DNA from: Baffinella frigidus
Taxonomy: Eukaryota; Cryptophyceae; Cryptomonadales; Baffinellaceae
DNA length: 20,874 nucleotides
Direction: 5' to 3'
Assembly (NCBI GenBank): GCA_026770585.1
Contig: MU646354.1
Coordinates: 891,978 to 912,851 of the forward strand
The notes below the pieces were generated by a model, which was not told where the DNA came from, made no database searches, and saw only the letters and a program-made list of their open reading frames with translations. Shown here one piece after another: positions 13,369-18,800 of the stretch. The first letter of the stretch is position 1. The number at the start of each line of letters is the position of its first letter. The translations under genes were made by a program, and so were the position numbers.

Positions 13369-15399
13369 GGTGCCGCACATGATGGAGCGGTGCTGAGAAC
13401 GGCGAGAACGGCCTCCGTGTTTACACGGAGGGTTTAGGGTTTACACGGAGGCTTCAGGTTTTACACGGAGGGTTGAGGGTTGAGGGTTGAGGGTAGCACA
13501 TGATGGAGCGGTGCTGGCGGAAGAGGCGCGGGAGGACCGAGATGCGCTTCCCGACCGGGGTCAAGCACGTCTGTGGGAGAGCACCATGGTAAGGTTGCCA
13601 TCTTGCAAGGGGTCGCCAAAAGTCAATTCCTCCTCAAGGCAAGGTTTTCAAAAGTTCACACCCGTATCCTCATACGGGTTAAAAAAACCAACCCCTCCTC
13701 GAATCTGGCGTGGTAAACACTAGCAGTCAGTCGCATAGAGGTATACTGGTAGTATATAGAGGTATGCTGGTAGTTTATAGAGGTATACTGGTAGTATATA
13801 GAGAAATGCTGGTAGTATATAGAGGTATACTGGTAGTATACGCCCCCTCAGGTGACAGGCGTCTCCTCTTTCCACGGGACGAGCACGTCTGCGGGAGAGC
13901 ACTATTTTAGCATCGGCATAGCTTTAAAATAGGTCAAACCCCACTCCAAAATAGCAAAGACACGGTGTAAATTAAAAAATCCACCCTTAAGATAGCATAG
14001 GCGGAAGAGCCGAAGGCGGACCGAGATGCGCTTCCCGATCGTGGAGGAGCACAATGTATTTATTAACTGGTTTTAGAAAGTCAACTCCCCCCACAAAACC
14101 GTCAACTTATTATTTACTATTATTTATTACGTCTGCGGGAGAGCACCATTGTAAGGTTGGCATATCAGCCGACAGCTGATACATATCCGCTATCAGGCAA
14201 ATATCATGTGAATATCAACCGAAGACAGATGTGAGGTGAGAGCACCATTGCGACGTCAGCGCGAGCGTTGGACTTAGCGGATTTGACCACTCAGCGGATT
14301 CGACCACTTACCGCATTTGACCACGAGGGATATGTCCCCCCTTCAAAACAATCGGCGCCCTTGTGCAAATCGGGGAGTGCCAAACGACCAAACCACTCGA
14401 CTTCCTGGCAGGTGGTCAAGGAATAGCTGCATAATGCCAACAGCAACCCGTAGCAGCTTATATCCGGATCGGGTACTGTAGTAATTTTCAGCTAAACCGA
14501 TGAGGTATCTCCCGTCAGCAATTCGAGGTCTCTAGGGTTTCCTACCGTAGGGTCCTACGAATAAATCAAAAACAACATTTCATCCCCGGATTCTTGCAAG
14601 GGTCCGGTAAAAGCTGCTACGGGTTGCTGGTGGTGCATAATGTCCATCACTGCGACTGCATGCTGGGATCCGTCCACCAGCCCTCACGGGAGGACCAAAT
14701 CGCCTGAAGGGTTTAAACTCGACGATTTGGTCCTCCCGTGAGGGTTGGTGGGTTCTGGGATATGCTTTTGACCCCCCGGAAGCTTCTTCATGAGTTCAAT
14801 AAAACTCTCTTCTTCATGAACAACAGCATATCCAAAAAAGGGCGCGAATACCGTGGCTGGTGACTGCGTCGTGCATCACGTATCCTGACAGCAGCATGGA
14901 TTGCGTGAATTGGGAGACGGGAGGGCGGGGCGGGGCTAATCGTGACTCCACCGGCATGGTGGTGCATGTGGCGGGCTCAGGGGACGTGGGGAGGGAATGC
15001 CGCACCCGGCAGGTGACGGGCTTGAACGTGGACCCGTTGGTGTCAGTTTCGCTCTCCCGCAGGTCCGATTGCACCACGACTGCGTCCCCCCGCCATCGTC
15101 AGGCTTCCTCGATTCCAGCCCACCTCAACGTTGTCTCGGCTCCTCGAGAACTAGCATGCCGGCCACGGTCAGAGGAGGGTTGATCCGTGCACCAGACACG
15201 GTTTGTTGGCCCTCTCACTGGCCCAAGAGCTGGGGACCACAGACGAACACGGTCTACACAGTGCCAGGGGCGAGGGGTCACCGCTGAGGACGATCACGTC
15301 GAGGTCCTCGAGGGCAGTGACCCACGAGAAGGAGTCGCCGATGATCGAGCGGCATCCCTTGCACTGGAACACCAGCGGGCAGTTCACCTCCTGGTCCAT
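5713..15399 (-). CDS. Mis18-like kinetochore protein, five-exon spliced model (153 aa)
   Basis: Join of minus-strand exons 15399-15282, 15079-15006, 13570-13500, 12260-12149 and 5799-5713 (118+74+71+112+87 nt = 154 codons with stop). Every junction is in phase (1, 0, 2, 0). The product has the order known for Mis18 (Yippee-Mis18 family): CxxC 1 at residues 13-16 followed by GDSFSWV, an acidic ED, CxxC 2 built across the exon 2/3 junction (C-R|T-C), then [22 protein letters not shown], and a helical tail with V..M..L heptads. Mis18 proteins form the complex that marks centromeres for CENP-A loading in the nucleus; that role is family knowledge, not seen here. The length is short beside the roughly 190-230 aa of yeast and human members; an in-frame upstream ATG at 15519 would add 40 residues. 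Introns are about 202, 1435, 1239 and 6349 nt and full of repeats. Which exon copy is used, and whether the gene is alive, is inference. Confidence 0.6.
5955..5986 (-). pseudogene. Copy e3 of Mis18-like last exon (short tail)
   Basis: After CCCAAAAG it reads [11 protein letters not shown] then TGA. Relative to the 5799 copy, ACG>ACC and GAA>GAG are both synonymous before the sequences diverge. It could act as an alternative terminal exon or be a shard. Confidence 0.5.
6002..6106 (+). mobile_element. MITE, TATCCCTTGAGTG family, copy (105 bp)
   Basis: Termini TATCCCTTGAGTGGCGAG and CTCGCCACTTGAGGGATA, inside heptamer arrays and between two last-exon copies. Confidence 0.75.
6151..6188 (-). pseudogene. 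Copy e2 of Mis18-like last exon (extended alternative tail)
   Basis: After CCCCCAAAAG it reads [14 protein letters not shown], with CTC>CTT synonymous. It then leaves the family and stays open for about a dozen more codons ([11 protein letters not shown], stop near 6115). The acceptor context is almost identical to that of the 5799 copy. Confidence 0.5.
6210..6320 (+). repeat. CAGCGGACT/CCTACGGTAGG element fragment
   Basis: CACACAGCGGACTTTGAAGG, then GACCTAGGACCCTACGGTAG and GGGCCATAGAGGGGTTCC. Related pieces: 8703-8826, 9478-9556, 14533-14560 and 16335-16440. Confidence 0.6.
6306..6327 (-). pseudogene. Copy e4 of Mis18-like last exon (deleted)
   Basis: After CCCCTGAAAG it reads GTGAAGGCGATT and then jumps to CGACGAAGG, so the middle of the mini-exon (TGACGCTGCTCTT) is missing. 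It is a broken shard. Confidence 0.4.
6358..6476 (+). mobile_element. 119-bp-family MITE, rearranged and truncated
   Basis: The left end carries an internal duplication (CTCATAAGAAACTG twice). The right TIR is missing and joins the exon copy at 6473-6503. Confidence 0.6.
6473..6503 (-). pseudogene. Copy e5 of Mis18-like last exon (acceptor lost)
   Basis: Reads [10 protein letters not shown]. The base pair before the exon is TG rather than AG (CTGAATG|GTC), so the acceptor is broken. It sits at the truncated right end of a 119-bp-family MITE copy (6358-6476). Confidence 0.45.
6515..7025 (+). repeat. TTTGGGG/TTTAGGG heptamer arrays
   Basis: Includes uninterrupted GGGGTTT runs at about 6729-6788 and 6964-7012. 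The last-exon copy at 6667-6702 interrupts the array. Confidence 0.9.
6667..6702 (-). pseudogene. Copy e6 of Mis18-like last exon (all changes synonymous)
   Basis: After CCCTAAAG it reads [11 protein letters not shown] then TAA. GTC>GTA, GCG>GCC and CTG>CTA are all silent. As in the 5799 copy, the stop falls in heptamer-repeat sequence. Confidence 0.5.
7026..7638 (+). repeat. TTTCGGG-type variant array (with GTGTTTC, TTCCGGG)
   Basis: Period-7 array dominated by CGGGTTT, CGTGTTT and CGGGTTC. Because it lacks stop codons it yields long frames on both strands that are not genes. It continues at 7850-8120 beyond an inserted element. Confidence 0.9.
7639..7849 (+). mobile_element. 211-bp inverted-repeat element inside the TTTCGGG array
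   Basis: Ends CCACTCGAGGCTAGACATGG and the reverse complement CTAGCCTCGAGTGG. The centre is a perfect 20-bp palindrome GCTGGGGGAATTCCCCCAGC (7749-7768) flanked by TTTGGCCACG/CGTGACCAAA. Confidence 0.8.
8234..8354 (-). mobile_element. 119-bp-family MITE, decayed copy
   Basis: Left ACAGGGGTACCTCGCTCATA intact; right end GAGCGAGGTAGCCAGGT decayed. The core is oriented as in copy 3. Confidence 0.7.
8356..8486 (+). repeat. Inverted repeat mate of 3200-3325
   Basis: See 3200-3325. Here followed by CTCCACCTCCTACAGCCCC. Confidence 0.6.
8862..8953 (+). mobile_element. Small inverted-repeat insert with GAGGGGGCCC ends
   Basis: GAGGGGGCCCAA and TTGGGCCCCCTC at the ends; ATGGCTCAAAG occurs twice inside. 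The flanks GACCAGGAAACCAG and AGAAACGACC are contiguous at about 9222-9243, an empty-site comparison. Confidence 0.6.
8999..9068 (+). repeat. Inverted duplicate pair carrying a decayed exon-4 helix shard (mate 10968-11035)
   Basis: CCAAACC heptamers, then GAGAGACCATCTCGGTCTTG and CAGCAGGAGGCATACCCTCA, then CCCTACACC heptamers. The reverse complement is at 10968-11035, heptamers included. The coding-like core reads ISVLQQEA, close to EISIVQQQA of the Mis18-like exon 4. The gene shard has therefore been duplicated together with flanking heptamer arrays. Confidence 0.55.
9061..9222 (-). repeat. CCCCTAA / CCCTACA heptamer array
   Basis: C-rich strand on plus. CCCCTAA block (9081-9130), then CCCTACACCTTAAA and CCCTACA blocks. 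Confidence 0.9.
9277..9414 (+). mobile_element. 138-bp MITE with about 60-bp inverted arms
   Basis: CCACCCTGGAGGTAACATTA and its mate TAATGTTGCATCCAGGGTGG; the arms reach the centre CCGGATCTGG. A near-complete hairpin. Confidence 0.8.
9558..9748 (+). mobile_element. 191-bp element (inverted mate at 20142-20332)
   Basis: Ends CCACACGAGAACGCTAGAGG and CCTCCAGCATTTTCAAGTGG. Inside are TTTGTGTAGTAACTTTCGTTG and CTCTGCAGAATTAGCAAAGT. The reverse complement, same length, lies at 20142-20332. Confidence 0.8.
9750..9979. other. Stretch without recognised gene
   Basis: Contains GTGTAGTCCGCTGTGTGG (9909), shared with 16425 and 16528. Otherwise I see nothing. Confidence 0.3.
9980..10083 (+). mobile_element. 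MITE, TATCCCTTAAGTG family (104 bp)
   Basis: Termini TATCCCTTAAGTGGCGG and CGCCATTTAAGGGATA, with an internal GGGCGAATATTCGCCC palindrome. Confidence 0.75.
10108..10212 (+). repeat. CT-rich microsatellite
   Basis: CTCTCT with regular CTGT interruptions. The opposite strand reads as RERERQ-type frames. Confidence 0.95.
10214..10553 (+). repeat. Nested palindromes: outer arms around an inner element
   Basis: Outer arms CAGTCGTCCGGCAGGAGGGG (10214) and its mate ending CCGGACGGCTG (10553). Inner 10241-10376 element with ATCCGGGGAA ends. A second half-core GACGAAAATTACTACACAAA sits at 10481. Between them is a 61-bp block (10412-10472) repeated at 10662-10722 with two differences. Confidence 0.65.
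10241..10376 (+). mobile_element. 136-bp hairpin element with GACGAAAATTACTACACAAA core
   Basis: Arms of about 60 bp: ATCCGGGGAACCCTATTTTT and mate AAAAATAGGTTTCCCCGGAT, then the core. Sister copy at 12863-13002. Confidence 0.8.
10766..10968 (+). repeat. TGTAGGG heptamer array
   Basis: About 25 units, mostly TGTAGGG with some TTTAGGG and TTGAGGG. Confidence 0.95.
11008..11110 (+). repeat. TTTGGGG heptamer array
   Basis: Eight near-perfect GGGGTTT units, then decayed ones. Next to an exon-4 shard mate (10968-11035). Confidence 0.9.
11113..11215 (+). mobile_element. 119-bp-family MITE, decayed
   Basis: Keeps CCCCCCTAGGACAACCATAG and CTTATGAGCGAGG; both outer ends are degenerate. Confidence 0.6.
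11449..11509 (+). pseudogene. Exon-4 copy epsilon, inverted
   Basis: Plus-strand 61-nt copy ([20 protein letters not shown]) behind GGCGGCAG. Directly upstream is ACCTCAAGCTGGC, the reverse complement of the exon 4 3' end with its GTAAC donor. The unit is therefore a head-to-tail inverted chimera. Confidence 0.55.
11628..11830 (+). repeat. CCCTCAA block followed by TGTAGGG array
   Basis: C-rich strand at 11628-11680, then a switch to G-rich TGTAGGG/TTTAGGG at 11703-11830, with CAGTCAGTCGC between (also at 13724). Confidence 0.85.
11826..11866 (-). pseudogene. Fragment of exon 4 helical end with donor
   Basis: Minus strand reads [11 protein letters not shown] then a GTAACC donor (GCG>GTG, A>V; CTG>CTT silent). 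Shorter pieces keeping only the last codons plus the donor lie at about 11569-11580 (QLE), 11612-11626 (ARQLE) and 12104-12116 (QLE). A decayed copy at about 11212-11248 has an in-frame TAG and GCAACC in place of the donor. Confidence 0.5.
11953..12013 (+). pseudogene. Exon-4 copy zeta, inverted
   Basis: Plus-strand 61-nt copy with GCG>GCA silent and AGT>CGT (S>R). It has the same inverted ACCTCAAGCTGGC junction as the copy at 11449, so the two descend from one rearranged unit. Confidence 0.55.
12149..12260 (-). CDS. Mis18-like exon 4: GHFALD..SSYELGS segment plus start of coiled-coil
   Basis: Minus-strand exon after GGTGGCAG (AG at 12262-12261). Its first base completes the exon 3 split codon, then [20 protein letters not shown] and [17 protein letters not shown] follow. 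F.L....ISSYELGS matches the conserved end of the Mis18 Yippee domain (SYVLGSS in human, AYQLGN in fission yeast, from memory). The rest is a helical Gln-rich stretch beginning the C-terminal coiled-coil that Mis18 uses to oligomerise. It ends in phase 0 before a GTAACC donor. Of six copies of the 61-nt 5' part, only this one continues into the helical half and a donor, so it is the best candidate for the functional exon. Confidence 0.62.
12406..12466 (-). pseudogene. Exon-4 copy beta (Mis18-like)
   Basis: 61-nt copy of the exon 4 start, behind an identical TTGGTGGCAG acceptor. GGG>GGA is silent and AAC>GAC gives N>D. It then runs into unrelated sequence (GAAAAATGGACC) and has no helical half or GTAACC donor. 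Confidence 0.6.
12595..12655 (-). pseudogene. Exon-4 copy gamma (Mis18-like)
   Basis: 61-nt copy with AGC>AGT silent, behind the same TTGGTGGCAG acceptor. The open frame continues about 17 codons ([17 protein letters not shown]) to a stop, so alone it would encode a different tail. Confidence 0.6.
12808..12863 (-). pseudogene. Exon-4 copy delta, split by a MITE
   Basis: Carries the 3' 56 nt of the 61-nt unit. The missing 5' part (GCGCCCTCT, compare GTGCCCTCT) resumes at about 13006, beyond the 12863-13002 palindromic element. AAAG flanks both sides (12859-12862 and 13003-13006), so the element inserted into the exon copy. Confidence 0.55.
12863..13002 (+). mobile_element. 140-bp hairpin element inserted into an exon-4 copy
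   Basis: Ends TTTATCCGGGGAAAC and GGTTCCCCGGATA. The core GCTACACAATTCG... GTGTAATAATTTTCGTTGCC matches the 10241 element. AAAG flanks both ends. Confidence 0.8.
13038..13277 (+). mobile_element. CTAGCTCTG-type element expanded by an AT microsatellite
   Basis: The outer parts (TTTGCCTCACACTCGGGTTC, then AAATCCGTCCACTTTGGAGC) align with 16097-16212. A (TA)n run (13083-13196) fills the middle. Ends are degenerate (CTAGGTTTGC / GACAGAGGTAGG). Confidence 0.6.
13315..13494 (+). repeat. TTGAGGG heptamer arrays with TTTACACGGAGG repeats
   Basis: Eight or more perfect GGGTTGA units up to 13370, then TTTACACGGAGG three times, then further TTGAGGG. They border the exon-3 copies. Confidence 0.9.
13379..13397 (-). 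pseudogene. 3' fragment of Mis18-like exon 3
   Basis: Minus strand reads CAGCACCGCTCCATCAT followed by a GTGCGG donor. It is embedded between TTGAGGG heptamers (13315-13372) and GAGAACGG-type repeats. Confidence 0.5.
13500..13570 (-). CDS. Mis18-like exon 3: second Cys of CxxC 2 and GKR strand
   Basis: Follows a strong minus-strand acceptor (GTGCTCTCCCACAG, AG at 13572-13571). It begins ACG TGC, so the joined protein reads [13 protein letters not shown], giving a correctly spaced CxxC with the C-xxx-(V/I/L)-G-K arrangement of Mis18. It continues [14 protein letters not shown] and ends in phase 2 (AT). The donor in this copy is GTGCTA; a partial copy at 13379-13397 has the better GTGCGG. This is the only complete copy of the exon in the window. 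Reading the plus strand here gives an open frame too, but without family similarity or splice logic. Confidence 0.6.
13735..13839 (+). repeat. 21-bp minisatellite, five units
   Basis: TATAGAGGTATACTGGTAGT plus A, repeated with few changes. Confidence 0.9.
13862..13888 (-). pseudogene. 5' fragment of Mis18-like exon 3
   Basis: Minus strand: GTGCTCTCCCGCAG acceptor, then ACGTGCTCGTCCCGTGGAAAG. It keeps the T-C start of the exon, then diverges. Confidence 0.45.
14000..14143 (-). pseudogene. Exon-3 copy split by a 76-bp AT-rich insertion
   Basis: The 3' part (14000-14052; minus strand GATCGGGAAGCGCATCTCGG on through CGGCTCTTCCGC) and the 5' acceptor part (14129-14143, CCCGCAG then ACGT) are contiguous in the intact 13500-13570 copy. 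Here they are separated by 14053-14128. AC borders the insert on both sides. Confidence 0.5.
14275..14324 (+). repeat. 17-18-bp tandem repeat, three units
   Basis: AGCGGATTTGACCACTC, AGCGGATTCGACCACTTA, CCGCATTTGACCACGAG. Confidence 0.8.
14437..14633 (+). mobile_element. 197-bp MITE with perfect 9-bp target-site duplication
   Basis: Ends CCAACAGCAACCCGTAGCAG and mate CTGCTACGGGTTGCTGGTGG. TGCATAATG flanks both sides (14428-14436 and 14634-14642). A 9-bp duplication is typical of Mutator-like elements; the class is inference. The interior contains TTTCCTACCGTAGGGTCCTA. Confidence 0.85.
14670..14754 (+). mobile_element. Small hairpin element, CCACCA(A/G)CCCTCACGGG family
   Basis: Arms CCACCAGCCCTCACGGGAGG and mate CCTCCCGTGAGGGTTGGTGG. 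CTGGGAT repeats at 14663 and 14755 (7 bp). Confidence 0.8.
15006..15079 (-). CDS. Mis18-like exon 2: linker and first Cys of second CxxC
   Basis: Starts after GACGCAG (acceptor AG at 15081-15080) with TC, which completes the split Val codon left by exon 1. It reads [20 protein letters not shown], then VTCR, and ends in phase 0 at CGG before a GTGCGG donor (15005). In Mis18 proteins this position holds an acidic, variable linker, then a strand ending in the first Cys of the second CxxC. The second Cys is absent here and is supplied by exon 3. The acceptor has a G-rich rather than pyrimidine-rich upstream, so the exact 5' edge is less certain than the 3' edge. The same frame continues into the intron for a further 65 codons without supporting family similarity. 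Confidence 0.6.
15282..15399 (-). CDS. Mis18-like exon 1: first CxxC of the Yippee fold
   Basis: ATG at 15399 opens [17 protein letters not shown] followed by [10 protein letters not shown], an ED pair and VIVLS. Cys13 and Cys16 form the first zinc-binding CxxC. VFxCxGCR, GDSxSWV and the following ED are the most diagnostic Mis18 pattern in the window, matching human MIS18A and fission yeast Mis18 as I remember them. The exon ends in phase 1 (AGC G) before a GTGACC donor at 15281. The frame is open upstream to another ATG at 15519, so the N-terminus could be longer. I prefer 15399 because a pyrimidine-containing acceptor-like stretch ending in CAG (about 15420) lies just upstream and the conserved domain begins within seven residues of it. 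The gene points away from the plus-strand gene at 15700. Confidence 0.75.
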
Positions 15400-15699
15400 T
15401 CTTGTGGACGCTGATCTCAAGAGAAGGGCGGGCTGCCGCGAAATTTGGTTCAGGAGAATGTCAGGAGAATGAGAATGGTTCAGGAGGACAGGAGGTGACG
15501 TCACTTGCTTGATCATCACTCAGGTGGACCGGCACAACACACACAGAGGGGTCCCTCTCAAACGAGGACCATCTCACACGCGCGTATCTGAACCGCCCCG
15601 CTGCTGCAGCTCGCCGAGGAAGGCAGCGGGCGAGAGGGAGGCTCGTGAAAGCAGTTCGCATCAGCAGTGTACTCAGGAGGGCTTGCAACAGGTCATCCG
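15400..15699. promoter_or_regulatory. Divergent intergenic interval with TGACGTCA palindrome
   Basis: This interval separates the two divergent start codons. TGACGTCA at 15496-15503 is the exact palindromic site bound by bZIP (CRE/ATF-type) factors in many eukaryotes. No TATA box is obvious. If the minus-strand protein starts at its alternative ATG (15519), part of the interval is coding. Regulatory use is inference. Confidence 0.3.
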
Positions 15700-15894
15700 A
15701 TGGGCGACGACGAGAGCACGGGCGTGCACCGCCGCAAACCCGCCGTGGAAAGTGCTGGCGGGGATCACGCAGCGCATGTTTCTGGCGAGGAGTCGCGGCG
15801 GCGCGCAACGGAGGCACAGCGCGCCCGTGCCAAACCCGGGGTGCTCGCCAGCATCCTGAGCACCCCATGGCGGTGTTACGACGCTTTAGATCAG
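15700..15894 (+). CDS. Exon 1 of plus-strand membrane-protein gene
   Basis: ATG at 15700 (MGDDESTGVHRR...) is followed by 65 codons ending ILSTPWRCYDALDQ in phase 0, before GTTCAACC. The region is GC-rich and low in repeats, unlike its surroundings, and is the most gene-like stretch with the Mis18-like exon 1. In-frame codons continue 11 residues upstream to another ATG (15667). The opposite strand is also open (15946-15461) but is Arg/Pro-rich in the way typical of GC-rich antisense frames. The function is unknown. Confidence 0.5.
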
Positions 15895-18800
15895 GTTCAA
15901 CCCCCCCCGCCACCCTCTGTGCCGGTCTCCTTTCTCTGCGGGTCATGTCTGTGTCCTTCGTCTCATCTCCCCCTTGTGATCTCCTCTCTCAACAGACAAT
16001 TCTTCCCAGGTGGTTTCAGCGCCTGTGGTCCTTTCCTTCATCGCGCTGCTGGCCACCGTCTACTACATCAAGAGGCCGCGGGACCCACGGTTGATCCCTA
16101 GCTCTGCCTCACGCGGGTTCACCGACTATTCACAAGTTGTCATGCCGGGAGTGTGGTTCAAATCCGTCAACTTTGGAGCGGGAAAGAAAAAATAGAGTGA
16201 GACAGAGCTAGGATCTCCGCACCTCCCGTTCCCCGCGCATGCACACGGATCACTCTTCCACTCGCGCTTCCCCGCACGACCAGGGTGGTTTTTATTTGCT
16301 GTCAAGAGGCCGGACCAAGCGACACGACAAACGACCCTACGGTAGGCAAAGCGTAGGGTCATAGGAGGGTTCCTACGGATAGGGTCACGGAAAGTCGGTG
16401 GATTGTCCACCGAAAAATTCCGCCGTAGTCCGCTGTGTGGCTTACGGCATGGCGGTGGCAGGCAAATGCCTGGAAATGGTCCACAGGAGGGCCCATTAAT
16501 GGACATGGTCAACCAAAAAATCCCTCCGTAGTCCGCTGTGTGGCTTACGGCATGGTGGTTGCAGGCAAATGCCTGGAAATGGTCCGCAGGAGGGCCCTTG
16601 GCGGTGGGCGTACGGGACTGGCAAGGACGTTGTGGGCAAGGTGCGCCTACGCTTATGGGTCATTCAGAAATCCTGGTCTCGCTGGAGATGCTCACCACTT
16701 GGCAGCCACCGGGGGCTTCACGGATACAGTCCATTTGAACGATTTGTACTAGAATTTTATCCATCTGCATTGGATTCTAACCGCATCCCCCCCGGATATC
16801 CGGGGGGAGAGGAACTCGGCCGCTGCTAAGTGGTCTAGCTCTGTCCCAGTTTAATTTGGTCTCATCATTAAAAATATTTAGAGGTAGATGGACAGTTAAT
16901 TTGTACTGGAGATCCTTCTTTAAAACTAATAATGATGAGACCAGATTTAGTGGGACAGAGCTAGAAGGTGCGCCTGCTTCTAGCTCTGTTCCACTTGATT
17001 TCGTCTCACCATAAAAAACATTTAGCCGTCATTTTTAGTTTGAAAAGAGGATCTCCAATACAAATTAACTGTCCATCTACGGCTAAATAATGTTTTTAAT
17101 GATGAGACGAAATCAAGTGGGACAGAGCTGGTACTTGGGAAACCATCATCCCTTCTGGGGTGGTTCAGTGCACGGTAATTTTCTATGCTAGGATGGTTTG
17201 CCACGCCAGAGTGGAGGAAGGGGGAAAATATTTTAAGGCGCGGATTTCTGCGCTTTTGACTTTTGAAAACCATTGCCCCTGTGGGAAAATTGACTTTTGG
17301 CAACCCCTTCGAAGACTCTGGCGTGGTGGAGCACTGCAAGTTTCAGTACCGACTGACAAGCCACCAACCCTCACGGCTGGGGCAAATCGATGATTTTCGA
17401 TTTCCCGATTTCAAGGGGAATTGGCGCTGTTGAAGTCGGATTCCGACTTCACTCTCGAAGGAATCGGATATCAAAAATCGTCGATTTGCTCCAACCCTGG
17501 GGGCTGGTGGAGGAAGCATGTGGCGGTGGGCGTACCACTACTCTCATCTCCACAAAAGTATTGATTAATTGCTTTTGGCGCAACGAAATTTACTACACAA
17601 ATGCTCTACTATTACTTTTATGAGCAAATCGTGTAGTAATTTTCGTTGCCCAAACGCAATTGATTAATACTTCTACGGAGATTAACTCCTAGCTCCCACC
17701 AACCCTCAGGGAAAGACAAAATCGTCGATTTTCAGACCTCAGATTTAGGGGGCGTTGGTGTCGGATCCGACCCCATCGATTTTATAATGGCCCAATAAAA
17801 GCTGCTTTCTCAGGTCTTGGGAGTTGTAAAAATGCTTTGCACAAACGGTCGAAAATCGTTGATTTGGTCCTCCCGTGAGGGTTGGTGGTCTCTCTCGGTC
17901 TATGTGGGCTCGCCATTTTGGTGCGACCGGGCCCCTTTCGGCCCCAAAGTTGACGTATTTGTACCACACAACCAGAATGTCAACTTAGGAATAGCCAGCC
18001 GACCTCAGAGCGGTTTAGGATTTAGGATTTAGGGTTTAGGGTTTAGGGTTGAGGGTTTAGGCAGAGCTAGGGCGTACGGGACAGGGAAGGAGGTTGTGGG
18101 CAATGTGAGCTATACCCCAAACCCCAAACCCTAAACTCTAAACCCTAAACCATAAACCCCAAACCCTAAACCCTAAACCCTAAACCCTACACCCTGAACC
18201 CTAAACCCTAAACCCTAAACCCTAAACCCTAAACCCTACACCCTAAACCCTACACCCTAAACCCTACACCCTAAACCCTAATCCCTAGGTGAATTGTACG
18301 ACGTACTAGCACGAGGAGTTCGGCAGGGTGATAGAGTTCTGGCTCAACGCCCCCCCCTCTCTGCCATAAAGTTGGGGCTCAACGTCCCCTCTTCTCCAGG
18401 TGAATTGTACGACGTATTGGCTTCCAGGAGAATGGCACGGTGGTGGACTTCGGGCTCAACGCCCCCCCCTCTCTGCCAGCCTCTGAGTTCCCCTCTCTCT
18501 CCTGAGTTCCCCTCTCCCCCCCTAGGTGAATTGTACGACGTATTGGCACGAGGAGTACGGCACGGTGGTGGAGTTTGGGCAACTTGGAGGCGAAAAAAAT
18601 AGGTTCTGACCACCCCTATTTTTCAGGTGAATAGTACGACGTTCTAACCTCCTCTATGTTTCAGGTGAATTCCACGACGTTCTAACCATCCCTAGTTTTC
18701 AGGTGAATTGTACGACGTATTGGCACGAGGAGTACGGCACGGTGGTGGAGTTTGGGCAACTTGCGGGCGAAAAAGAGAGCCTGTGCCAGGCTCTAACCCC

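Larger units (their letters stand above)
17512..18102 (+). pseudogene. Exon 3 copy interrupted by a 534-bp composite insertion
   Basis: The left part ends GGCGGTGGGCGTAC (17535) and the right part restarts GGGCGTACGGGACAGGGAAG (18070). GGGCGTAC (8 bp) flanks the insert on both sides (17528-17535 and 18070-18077), as a target-site duplication would. Inside are the 17547-17681 palindrome, the 17696-17888 MITE and a TTTAGGG array. Confidence 0.5.

Noticed and set aside
16150-16175. GTGGTTCAAATCCGTCAAC, like a tRNA T-loop / pol III B box
   Set aside because: No A box or cloverleaf pairing upstream; it is the interior of a MITE whose other copies vary here.
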